In this document: positions 1 through 9,365 of the stretch, piece after piece
Numbering within the stretch: position 1 is the stretch's first letter
Layout: the number at the start of each line of letters is the position of its first letter
Source of the DNA: Ampelocalamus luodianensis
Lineage: Eukaryota; Streptophyta; Magnoliopsida; Poales; Poaceae
Length of the DNA: 64,000 bases
Assembly (NCBI GenBank): GCA_036346255.1
Contig: CM070639.1
Location: 4,350,001-4,414,000, forward strand
Direction: 5' to 3'
The notes under the pieces: generated by a model
Database searches by the model: none
What the model was told of the DNA's origin: nothing
Seen by the model: only the letters and a program-made list of their open reading frames with translations
Translations under genes and position numbers: made by a program

Positions 1-1675
1 CCACCCCTGTCATGTAGCAGCGACCACTTCTCCTTAGGCCCGTGCTCAATCAAGTTCGAGAAGCATTTTACCTGTGCCCCTATCTTCCTTGTGACACTAG
101 GACCATCTGTGGGTAGCTGTGGCAATGCTTCAGGGGCCTGGTCAGCGCTTGGGGTGGCCCTTCTCGCTGCCTCCCTTCTGTGGGTTTGGGTTCGGTCATC
201 CAGAATCTTCCAGAGTGTTTCGACGTTTCGTTGCTGGTTCTGGTTGCACAGCCGCTTGAATAGGTTCATTAATTCCTTGTTGCGGAACTGCTTATAGAAG
301 TTTGCACCCAAGTGCCTAATGCACCACCTGCTCTGTAGATCCGACCATGGAAGTGGTACATTCTCTCCTCGTTGCAGCTGAGTTATTGCACGCAGCAGGC
401 CTACATGCCGATCATGTATGAGGCATACGTTGGAACGGCCTTGCACAACAGAAATCCTCACATTCTTCAAGAACCATAGCCAGCTATCTGTGTTCTCGCT
501 TTCAATGAAAGCGAATGCACGAGAAGAACTTGATTGTTTTTGTCCGTCGCTATTACAGTCAATATCTGGCCCTTGTACCTCCTAGTCAGGAATGTGCCAT
601 CGATGCACAATATTGGATGACAGTGCCGGAATGCATTGATGCATGGACCAAAGGCAAAGAATGCTCGCTGTAGTACCCTCTTATTGGGCCACTTCGGATG
701 CGTGGCGTTTTGAATATCGACATGAGTGTCGGGATTCCTGTCTTGTATGACTCGGAGTTGCCCAGGGAGGTCGTGGTAGGAATCTTCGAACGTGCCGAAC
801 CTTGATTTCAATGCCTTTTGTTTTGCCCTCCAAGCCTTGGCATAACTGATAATGTACTGGAACCTTGCCTTAATGGCCCGAATGATGGATTGTGACTCAA
901 AATCTAGATTATCCACGATCTCACCATACATGAGGTTGGCGATGAAGCCTGATGACAGGTTCCGGTGAGACTACACTGACTCAGCGACGACGCATGTGTG
1001 AGGGACCACTATAGAGCACTTCCAGTAGGTGTCCCACTTAGGCTTAATTGCGTGCACTCGCCAAGGGCATCCCTCTATGCCGCACTTCACGTCGTAGTAT
1101 CTTGGGGTAGACTTGACGACGGTGAATGTGCGTCGCACCGACAATGCCCAGAATTTGACCGCATCCTGCATGCCCTCCTTGCATTTGTACATAGCTCCTA
1201 GTCTGATCTTGCTCTAGTCGTACTCCCACGGCACACGGGAGCCTTCGTTGACGACGAGGTTGTCGAACTGGCATGTGTTCCACTCAGATGGAACTGCCTG
1301 CTGGTCCACATCATCCTCGTCATCGGAACCTTCATCTTCCGACAATGCCATGTAGTCCCGGTCTTCGAGATCCATCCTTTGCACTAGGGCTTCCAGCTCC
1401 TCACCCTCGTCAGCAAGCCCACTAGCTTGTCTCACTGAAGGAGCTACTTCGGCATAGTCTTCATCGACAGCATCAGCGACCTCTTGTCCTTCAGCCATTA
1501 TGTGCGCCGCGCTGGAGTCCCCGACTTCTTCTTCGGTGTCAGCAACCCCTTCTTGTTCAGCCGCGGATGCTGGAGTAGGTTTGGCATATGCTTGGACCAG
1601 AAGGACCAATTTCCACCCTCTCTCCCTCGCCATGCGTACATATGGCTGCCATGAATTTGTTCCCTTTAGTTGCAC
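1..1675 (-). pseudogene. MuDR-type MULE transposase gene (copy A), broken and cut by the window edge
   Basis: The gene reads right to left. An acidic N-terminal part (1675-1214) ends in VPWEYD and a stop. Next comes a MuDR N-terminal DNA-binding-like block (1192-971) containing YKCKEGMQDAVKFWALSV and the cysteine pair in VKCGIEGCPW. The MULE transposase core (931-467) has LCIDGTFLTRRYKGQ, whose Asp should be the first residue of the DDE triad. Downstream, in another frame, are ENTDSWLWFLKNVRI-like and NQNQQRNVETLWKILDDR-like segments, reaching position 1. In-frame stops lie near 1214 and 971 and a frameshift near 530, so it cannot be translated as it stands. The zinc knuckle expected at the C-terminus would lie outside the window. 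Copy C at 52.9-54.9 kb is a clear homologue. The family call is firm; activity is very unlikely. Confidence 0.85.
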
Positions 1676-2155
1676 TAACTCCTAATACGTGGGCTGCCCT
1701 GCCTGAGGGGCAAGGCAACTCAATCTCAGATCGTACACATCACGGTCCACTTGGAACATGTAGAACAATCACCGCATCACAGCGCCGAATGTATGCAGCT
1801 CAAGTCTTGGTAGGTGCACGTCTACTGACTGGAAATAACGCAAATCAATTCCCTCGGGACCCTCCATAATAGTCCCTCGACCATAGTAAATAATAAAATT
1901 GGCGACGTAAGACATATTTCACGCACTGCATTATAAATAACATTTACACGATTAACTACATATCTAAAACTAAACAGCCCACTAAAAAATATTATGTAAA
2001 ACGTACTGCACTACATAACCGTATATCAAAAACTATGTAATCCATTTTGTTAAAAAAAATTACCCGAGAGGTGAGCAACCGGACAAACAACGCTTCGCTA
2101 GCTTTTCTTCTCCTCTCTCTTCTCTCCTTTTCTTTTTTCCGAATAAAACTGAGTC
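1676..2155. other. Leader region between transposase A and its palindrome block
   Basis: AT-rich sequence with no convincing coding content, except that 1676-1870 may be an upstream exon or UTR of the transposase. A pyrimidine-rich stretch near 2105-2140 resembles the one at 7495-7530 in front of the PMD gene, so both genes seem to share a leader or promoter type. Confidence 0.4.
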
Positions 2156-2398
2156 ATGTGTCGAATATTGAGGGTTTCAAGAGGGTTTTATAGGGGACAG
2201 GGGCCTGTCGCTAGTTTAAACGGCGATAGCTTCCTGTCGCCAGTTGAACTGGCGATAGATAGCTCAACCGGCGACAGGAGGGCGACAGGGTCTCTGTCGT
2301 CGGTTCAATTGGCGACAGAGAGTCATTTTTGTAATTTTTTGGGGCGGCTATTAATTTTTGTAAATATCTTTTAAAAATATATTATTTTTTAAAAAAAT
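2156..2398. repeat. Palindrome cluster and AT-rich terminus, copy 1
   Basis: This block holds near-perfect palindromes built on CTGTCGCC...GGCGACAG. One is at 2234-2258 and a 29 bp one is at 2292-2320, with half-sites at 2265-2280. It is followed by a conserved AT-rich tail (TTTTTGTAATTTTTT, then about 65 bp ending in A-tracts). The same arrangement recurs at 7559-7747 and 55421-55637. It may be a terminal inverted repeat or a shared promoter of MULE-related genes. Another half-site follows at about 2403-2421. Confidence 0.6.
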
Positions 2399-2885
2399 TG
2401 CAACCGATTCAACTGGCGACAAGAAGATGAAACCCTAAACAACTTGCTTTGTTTATGATTTTCGCAGAATTGCAACGATACGAAATGGGTTAAACTGACA
2501 ATAGAATTTTGCTATCGTCGTGTACTGTTCTAGTGCGGTGATTTCTGTAAGATTTTTTTGAGGACAATTGAGGTATCAATGATTCGTAAGTACGAAGCCA
2601 AGTGATATTACAATGCGTCCGAGAATTCATACAAGATGTTTGGCTGATGAGATGGCCAATAGTGATTTTCACGGCGTGTAGGACTGTAATGTACGAATGA
2701 GCTAGAAGAAATAGCGGCAACACAACTCCCTTGGAGAACTTTGGGGAAATAACGCAACGATAACAACATGATATTTGATCGGACAAGGGGGGTTACATGG
2801 CACGCAGGCTAACGAACCGAGGACGGTACACGCATGCCTTTAGGGAAATAGAAATACATAGGATATGTAGACGAAGAGGGTAGAA
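2399..2885. other. Unassigned spacer between MULE copy A and the GRF-like gene
   Basis: I see no gene here. The first part repeats the palindrome half-site theme (ACTGGCGACAAG near 2410; CAATAGAATTTTGCTATCG near 2500). The rest is unremarkable AT-rich sequence. Confidence 0.3.
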
Positions 2886-3629
2886 CTACAGCGTGGAACG
2901 TGGCCATTTGCCCTTGCGGCCCAGCTCGGCGTTGTACTCCTCGCCTTGCGCCTTAGCTCTCGCCGTAATGGCCCTCTTCCACTCCCTCTCGGCCTCCCGT
3001 CGCCTGGCATGCTCACGCTCATACTCCTCACGCTAGCTATCCCGCCTGCCCTGCTCGGCCTCCTCAGCTTGCAACTCTTTGAGGCGTCTTTCACGGGTCT
3101 CGATGTTCTCCCTGACCCAGCTCTTCCGTGTTAGCAACCACCACATGTCGTAGGGGTGGATCTTGTTGTCGATCCACTGGCTGAAGTCGCATAGGCGTGG
3201 CGGAGACTGCGGTGGGTAGAGAGAGTTGGTTACGCCGTTACGGGAAGAAAAACAGTATTGTACACCGAAATGCAATTTCATTACCGGCTGCCTGTAGTTC
3301 TGCGTGTCCAACCCGCGGTCGGTGTAGTCCACGGTGTAGTTTGGGCAGCACCAATAGCGCTGACCAATGGTCCACTCGTCGGTTGATTTGACGCACTTGC
3401 AGGCGTCCCGACACCAGCATAGGGGTGGCGCCACCCCTATCGGGGGCCCTTCTAGAGGGCGTTCAGCGGGCATAGGTGGGGGGTCGCGGCTCGACCCAGA
3501 ATCATTGGGCGTACTGCGAGGCAGCTTCCTCAGATCCACCAGTTCTGGAAAAGTTTGGTGTGTGAAAGGCTGCTGACTAGCGGCGTGATGGCGAGCGGCG
3601 GTCTCATGGGGAGACATCCAGTCCTTCAA
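2886..3629 (-). pseudogene. Small GRF-like zinc-finger protein gene of the PMD/MULE cassette
   Basis: A 198-residue frame starts at 3629 and stops at a TAG at 3033-3035. The same frame then stays open for about 48 more codons to a TAG at 2886-2888, with no other interruption, so the first stop looks like a point mutation. Residues about 80-110 contain CWCRDACKCVK and then GQRYWCCPNY, which resembles a GRF-type zinc finger (CxC...GRxFxxCPNY). The C-terminal third is charged and probably coiled-coil (RERRLKELQAEEAEQ). It lies on the same strand as the PMD gene upstream and the transposase downstream. Its role is unknown; GRF fingers elsewhere bind nucleic acid, so a role in transposition is only a guess. 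Confidence 0.5.
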
Positions 3630-4286
3630 AAGCTTGCGGATTTTCTCTCATTCCTTCTCCTTGTCCTGTTTTCTAGTTAGTGGTGCTGGTGTGGAGTTGC
3701 TGGCTGAGTAACGCTGTATTTATAGCTAGAGCGGACGCAGTCGTAGAAAGGGCTCCATTGCAATGTTGTGCGGATGCGTTTCGCGTCCGTGGGTCACGTC
3801 GTCCTGAAAAACTGGCTCGTCGGGTCACATCGTCCTGAAAAACTAGCTCGTCTGGTCACGTCGTTAGAAAAAGCTGGCTCGTCGGGTCACATCGTCGTAA
3901 AAGGCTAGCTCGTCTGCTCGCGCTGTCCTAAAAAGCTGGCTCGTTGGGTCACATCATCCTAAAAAGCTCAAAAGCTGGCTCGTCGGATCACATCGTCCTG
4001 AAAAGCTAGCTCATCTGGTCACGTCGTGCTAAAAAGCTAGCTCATCGGGTTACATCATCCTGAAAAGCTAGCTCGCATGGTCACGCTGTCCTAAATAGCT
4101 GGCTCAATAGAAAAAGAGATATCGAAACACGAGACTACCATAATAATAGTTGCATACAAATTAATATTTACATGACTACCATTATTGATATTTAGAGAAA
4201 TAAATATCTACTGGCGTCCCCTCTTGGGGCGCACCCCACGTGTCGCCCCGAGCCTCGCCCATCGATGGTTCGAGTACGTTAGAGGG
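3630..4286. other. Spacer with minisatellite between the GRF-like and PMD genes
   Basis: Apart from the 31 bp repeat array at 3789-4110 (separate entry) there is no coding signal. The flanks are AT-rich. Confidence 0.4.
3789..4110. repeat. Minisatellite, about 10 copies of a 31 bp unit
   Basis: The unit is roughly GCTGGCTCGTCGGGTCACAT followed by CGTCCTGAAAA. Units alternate between GCTGGCTCGTC and GCTAGCTCRTC variants, which suggests a 62 bp higher-order period. Copies differ by a few bases, and there is one short internal insertion near 3968. Confidence 0.85.
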
Positions 4287-6882
4287 TCAGGCTGCCTGAC
4301 TACCTGACACAAGCGAGTAGCCTGCGGTGGTGCCGCAGGGGCTGCTCCTGCATCGGCTGGGTAGATCCCGGCGCACCGTACAGCTCAGAAGCCTCCAAAG
4401 AGAACTGGGTGTCATGCGGGTCCCTAAAGAAGTCCTCGATGGGTACCGATAGGTGTGCATCGTCCTGCGACAATGCACGTCCTCCCAAGCCGTTCCTGCG
4501 AAGCATTACGTTACAAACGTAATCATGGCGAAAAGGACGTTACGCAAGCAAGCAAGGTGATCTTACCAGCTGGCCCGAAGATGTGCTCCGACGACTCGGC
4601 ATACTTCTGCCCTACGTATGTGTGGAGCTGAGGACCTGTAACAGAAGATCGTCGTTACTAACATGTAAGGTTCGAAATAAAGAAGTGATATCAGCGTGTC
4701 CTACTAACCTCCAAAATGTCCCGCGGTGCTCCCCCCACGGTGCCACGACAACGAGCCCGCCACGTCCGCGGCAGGAGCCTGTGGCCACGAACCACCACGG
4801 CTAACCCCTCGTCCTCGCACAGGTCGAACCACTGGGTCCCTCGGCGTGCGACAAGTCGCGATCTGGACCCCTCGTCTCGCAGTCTCTCTAATCCGCTGCA
4901 GGACCCCAATCGTGGCCCCCAGCGTCATGTGCTGCGCGGAGTCCGCCAAGTCGATAATCTCTCGGTGTAGATCCGTCTGCACAAGTGAACAAGTTAGAAA
5001 CATAAATCTGGCAAATTACATATGAAATAAGGACAGTTTAATACGTACAGAGTGATGGAAAGAGGAGTCCGGCTGGGTGGGGTACGTGTCGGATGTCGCA
5101 GCCTCATGTTGTGGTGGGTCAACCACGACACGGACGCAGCGAAGCCTCATCCAACTAGCGTACCACTCCATGTACTCCACGTACGTCTCCGGGTCGTAGG
5201 CATCATTGCGCACTGGACGCGGTCGTCGTGCGCGCCACTCCAAGCCTCAACCCAAGGGGCCATCCTGTCCACCCAGGACATCGTGCCCCGTACTCCCTTC
5301 CTAGTGTACCTGTGTACGGCAAGACAATTATTTAGTCAGCATGTAAAGCACATTGTACGAAAGTAGTAAAACGTGAACTTACGCGTGAACATCCGCGGGC
5401 ACCCGCGTCCCCCCGAGGGGCTGGGATCTCCTATCGCAGACCGAGCTGGCGCATGACCCGCTGCACCTGATACTCCTCAACGAAGACATCATGCACCAAT
5501 GCCCTCCGCGTGTACCAGTACACGTAGTCTCGCGTGCATAGGCTCGACAATACCTACGGCGTGCGCGCGTGCACCCTCTTGGGAGTGTACGGTGTCCAGA
5601 TGACACGATCATCCGTCAGCTGATCGAACATCGTAACATACTCCGGGTAGGACCCCTGCGAAGTGATCGGTGTATAGGTGACCTGTGCAATAGAACACCA
5701 TAAAGTTAGCACAGAAAATCGTGATTATAATACGAAAATAACAAATGGTCATGAAACTAACCCGTCGACGGCACCACAACGTGCCCATGGTCGGCCCGTC
5801 CACATCGTCGTCCTAGACGTACAAGCTGACCGCATACGCTCCTAAGTCCAGCTGTGGTCGTCCGATCTGGAAGCGCTCCAAGGACCACAGCTGTAGAAGT
5901 AGTGGGCATCCGGAGAGGATGGAGCTGTCCTGGGCACGGTGGCACGCGTCACACAGTGCGCGGTACATCGCACACAACACGGCCGGACCCCAAGCGTATT
6001 GCGGGATCTCGTCGATCGGCGAGTCCGCCACCTCACGCGGTACCGGACGTAGTGCTTGTCGACGCTGTCGTCGTGGAAGCCCAGGAACAAGACCCACCCA
6101 AAAATCCACAGCAGGTAGGCCTCGAATTGCCTCCTAACAACGATGTCACCAGCGTTCTGCGCCATACGCTCGGGCTGCAACAAGACATGTACACATTAGC
6201 AAGTTTTACATACCAATTTATGCGAGAGGACAATAGTTACGAAGACTTACGTAGAACTGGCAGATCCACCTCAACGTCAACCCGTGCGGGCTGCTGAACT
6301 CGGTGTACCCGCTGTCCGGTGGGAGCACATCATGGAACCTCGCTAGGAGGTCGGTGCGGCACGTGACCGGGATGTCGTACACCGCCAAGGGGGAGCCTGT
6401 GCACGGGAACCCGGTCAGAAAGCCCACGTCCTGCAATGTCGGTGCCATCTCCCCGCACGGAAGGTGAAACGTGTGCTTCTTTGGCCTCCAGCGGTCAACC
6501 AACGCCGTCAGTAGGGCCCGGTCGTACGGAAAATGCCTAGACGTACGACCAGGACCGCAGTCCTGGTCGTCCTCCCACATCGCCACCACAATCCTCGCGA
6601 GTGGAAGGAGGCCTGCTGCTCGCAACCTGCATCAAAATGATTAAGAACAACCATGACTGCACGTGAAGTAAATAAACCGCGGTGGAGTGCATTACGTTAG
6701 AAATCTACGAACCTCGGAACCCAGCCTGTGTGCAGCCTCCATGCCCTGATGGGCGTGCACAGCCACAACGCGCCAAGCTCAATCGGCGCCTCGCCCTCCG
6801 GGGGGAGCACGATACTCAGGCAGCTACGGTGATGCACGTCAACCACTGGATCAAGCAACTCGTACTAGCCTGTGTCCTCCAT
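4287..6882 (-). pseudogene. Plant mobile domain (PMD) gene, copy B, multi-exon and damaged
   Basis: The PMD family consists of transposon-related plant proteins, some domesticated (the MAIN/MAIL type acts in silencing). Read leftward, exon 1 (6882-6711) encodes ELLDPVVDVHHRS and APIELGALWL, with a stop at codon 6. Exon 2 (about 6629-6256) has the hallmark LVDRWRPKKHTFHLPCGEM and PTLQDVGFLTGFPCTG. Later exons around 6182-5815, 5800-5400, 5290-5040, 4975-4715 and 4630-4287 carry FGWVLFLGFHDDSVDKHY, MAPWVEAWSGARRPR, YMEWYASWMRLRCVRV and TDLHREIIDLADSAQHMTLG. Several exons need frame changes. Homologous exons in the same order occur at 50.9-52.9 kb on the plus strand. The family is clear; the exon edges are approximate and the gene is probably non-functional. 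Confidence 0.75.
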
Positions 6883-7558
6883 ACCTAAAAAAGCAGCAAT
6901 AAACAAAGTTCAGCATCTTTACGTAGGATATATAGAGATTACAAATTTTCTTTACGATTTTCATGTGTCAGGCTATTCTCCAAGATTAAGTGGTATTTCT
7001 GGCACTAACAAAATAATTACTCTACTTAGCTACTCAATACATTTTTAACAGATTTATAATAGACGTCTTCCTATTTCTGGAGATTGATCCTTAATCGTTC
7101 CAGTGCTACATAATCCCAACCTTACTCAGCTACTCTAGATTTTCTTTATAATCTTCAAATGTATCATGCAATTTTTCTAGTTTAAAAGATAACTCCTGCA
7201 TTAATAATATAATTACCACGCACAAATGGGGAGCTTAATAAAGCTGGAATTATTCTGATTCTGCCATTGTGCTATCACTACCGACTACACAACTTAAAAT
7301 ACATGCTACATAATTTGACTACTTTTATCTAACCTACTCAACCCTATGTCACTATTTTTGTTTGCTAACCAACAAGGTTTTCACATAATGTACAAAGTTT
7401 CAGAAAAATATACCTGCGAGATGACCGATCGGACTCGATGCTCTGACGACAATATCTCTCATCCGCAACAAACTGACAGAGCTTCGCTACCTTTCTTCTC
7501 TCCCTCTCCTTCTCTCTCTCGCTTTTTTCCTAGAATTAAAATGAATTATGGACTAACT
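6883..7558. other. AT-rich leader upstream of PMD gene B
   Basis: No gene seen. AT-rich sequence ends in a pyrimidine-rich tract (about 7495-7530) like the one upstream of transposase A. It is probably the 5' UTR/promoter region of the PMD gene. Confidence 0.35.
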
Positions 7559-7747
7559 TTTCGGCGTTTTTATAGCCGGCTAAGCTGTCGCGATTCAATC
7601 GGCGGCAGAACCCATCGCTATTCGATCGCGATTCAATCGATGGGTTCTGTCGCCATTGAGCTAGCATGAGACATATTTTTGTAATTTTTTGGAACGACTA
7701 TTTATTTTTGTAATTATATTTTAAAATAATATTATTTAAAAAAAAAT
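7559..7747. repeat. Palindrome cluster and AT-rich terminus, copy 2 (right end of the PMD/MULE element)
   Basis: A palindrome lies at 7584-7608. A larger hairpin has arms at 7601-7617 (GGCGGCAGAACCCATCG) and 7638-7654 (CGATGGGTTCTGTCGCC). The AT-rich tail shared with 2325-2398 and 55562-55637 follows. Similarity to those copies stops at 7747, exactly where a Pack-MULE inverted repeat begins, which marks the element edge. Confidence 0.65.
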
Positions 7748-7963
7748 CTAAACTTGTGCAATCCGGGCATTAAACACCTCATGCCGGTTTGAAGTAGAGG
7801 TTTTGCACACGTGGCTCCATTTGTCCAAGTCATCACGTGTGTGTCATCCTGTGTGGTGGACGTGGCACACTTGGTCCACCCAAGAGAAATAAAAAGGTAG
7901 TTCATCCCCACGCTTCAGTCCTTCTCTTCCCGTTGCCCCTCCCTCCTTCCCCACTCTCATGGA

Positions 7964-8503
7964 GGCGGAGCCGCTGCCCAAATCTCCCTCCAGCATGCAG
8001 CTCGGCTAGCCCGAGCTTGGCTCGACTCTCCCCCACCAAACTCGTGCCCAAATCTCCCTTCCGCTCCTCCCTACATCCCCTTTCGATCCACAGCGCATGG
8101 CACACCCGTCCATGGACTGCCGCCTCCGCTCCCTGACGGCATGTGGGTCCCCAACGAGCGCTCCTAGCACCACCACCACTTCCTCCACCCCAGCGCCTTC
8201 GCCCAGCTCCACGACTCCAAGATCATCGCCCTCTCCCTCCGCTCCGCCGCCGTGTCGGCGTCCCTAGCGCGCCTCCTCCCGCCTTCCTCCCCTGCCCCGT
8301 CCTCCACGCCGGTGTTTGTGGTCGAGGATGGTGGCGGCGTGCCGTACTTCTTGGGGAGCGTGAGGGGGCTGCGGTACCTACTTCAGAAGAAGTCGGTCGC
8401 AGCCAGAAGCGTGGTGTTCCTACCACTGCCATCACCGGATGCCGCGGAGGTGTTCTTGGACACGTTCGCGGCGGCACCGTCGGAGCTGGTCGCCGCACAC
8501 TGA
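7964..8503 (+). pseudogene. Captured GC-rich gene fragment of unknown identity
   Basis: In one frame the DNA reads ...FLHPSAFAQLHDSKIIALSL, a Ser/Pro stretch, VFVVEDGGGVPYFLGSVRGL, then RSVVFLPLPSPDAAEVFLDT, and stops after VAAH at 8503. An in-frame TAG near 8165 and frame changes upstream show decay. Codon composition (strong third-position G/C) looks like a grass gene. I do not recognise the parent. It lies inside the Pack-MULE and ends near the captured patellin segment. Confidence 0.45.
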
Positions 8504-8709
8504 AGACTAATTGTTGTGGCCCCCGGCTGTTGTTTAGACTCTAGATCTGTGCAAATGACTTCTATTTAGTGTCTTTGCTTTAGAAGTTTGAACTTCTAGG
8601 AGAAATAATCTCGAATCTTTCTACACCATTGTGCTTTTTTCTTGTGAATGCAGATCTTTGAATTGTGGTTTCGACATGAGGAGGTTTAGTTTTGTTGTTT
8701 TTAGCAGCG

Positions 8710-9180
8710 ATTTCAGTAACATTGATGTGTTCTGCCCCCTCAGCTCGCGCTCCCAGCCCCTGGTTCTTGGCGCCGCCACCTGCTTCATGGCGACGCAGAG
8801 GTCTTTCTTGGTTGCCCCCAGCGAGTTCTTGAGGTCGGTCACCTGCAGCAACGACGCGACGCCGCTGGGCTTGAAGTCCAGCTCGACCACGTGGCTCTCC
8901 ATCGTGCGCACCCTCCACCGGAGTAACCTCGCCTTGCCTTCCTCGGTGTCGAGTGCCTTCTTGTACACAGTGTCATCGCCGAACACGCCGAGCGTGTTGT
9001 AGCACACGGGGTGGCCCTCGCAGTCGGCACCGTCGAGGTAGCATGTGTCCTTCAGCTCCTCTGAGAGTGAGCCGTCGACGGCGGCGACGGCGGTGGCACC
9101 GAAGCTCTTCCACTCCTTGCGTCAGTGGAGGGTCTTGCGGAGCATGCCGAAGGCGGCACCAGCCTTGAAGTCACACTGTC
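8710..9180 (-). pseudogene. Patellin (Sec14/GOLD family) gene fragment inside the Pack-MULE
   Basis: Read leftward, the fragment encodes AAFGMLRKTLH, a stop, RKEWKSFGATAVAAVDGSLS, GADCEGHPVCYNTLGVFGDD, LYKKA-like TVYKKALDTEEGKARLLRWR and SGVASLLQVTDLKNSLGATK. This matches the middle of patellins, from the CRAL-TRIO N-terminal region into the Sec14 lipid-binding lobe (family CYNxxGVFGDxxxYKKAF and ISSxxQVTDLKNxPGPxK). A full patellin is several hundred residues; only about 150 remain, with a stop and loss of similarity after AMKQVAA. A complete parent gene should exist elsewhere in the genome. Confidence 0.75.
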
Positions 9181-9189
9181 TCTCTTGTT

Positions 9190-9190
9190 G

Positions 9191-9219
<29 letters not shown>
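9190..9219. repeat. (CT)n microsatellite
   Basis: About 15 CT dinucleotides just outside the captured patellin segment and inside the Pack-MULE. Confidence 0.9.
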
Positions 9220-9221
<2 letters not shown>

Positions 9222-9365
9222 AGTAAGCAAAACCACTGCCAGGTGTGCAAAACCGCCACTTGAAACCAGCATGAGGTGTTTAATGCTCGGATTACGCAAG
9301 TTTAGGGGGTTAAATAACCGGTTTTGTAGTTCAGGATGAAAATCGGATTTTTCTGATAGTTGAAG

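Larger units (their letters stand above)
7748..9365. mobile_element. Pack-MULE carrying two captured gene fragments
   Basis: The sequence 7748-7812 (CTAAACTTGTGCAATCCGGG onward) is matched in inverted orientation by 9239-9305 with few mismatches, over about 65 bp. The right repeat continues outward to about 9365 with a further stretch (TTTCATCCTGAACTACAAAA on the other strand) typical of rice MULE ends as I recall them. The matching left stretch is missing because the PMD/MULE element abuts at 7747. Inside are a plus-strand GC-rich fragment and a minus-strand patellin fragment. There is no transposase, as expected for a Pack-MULE. Confidence 0.75.

Noticed and set aside
3789..4110. Repeat array that might be mistaken for a CRISPR array
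   Set aside because: The whole 31 bp unit repeats with no unique spacers, and this is plant nuclear DNA.
8252..8503. Intact small gene in the Pack-MULE
   Set aside because: There is no ATG in the frame close by, and an in-frame TAG lies upstream near 8165, so it is a fragment.
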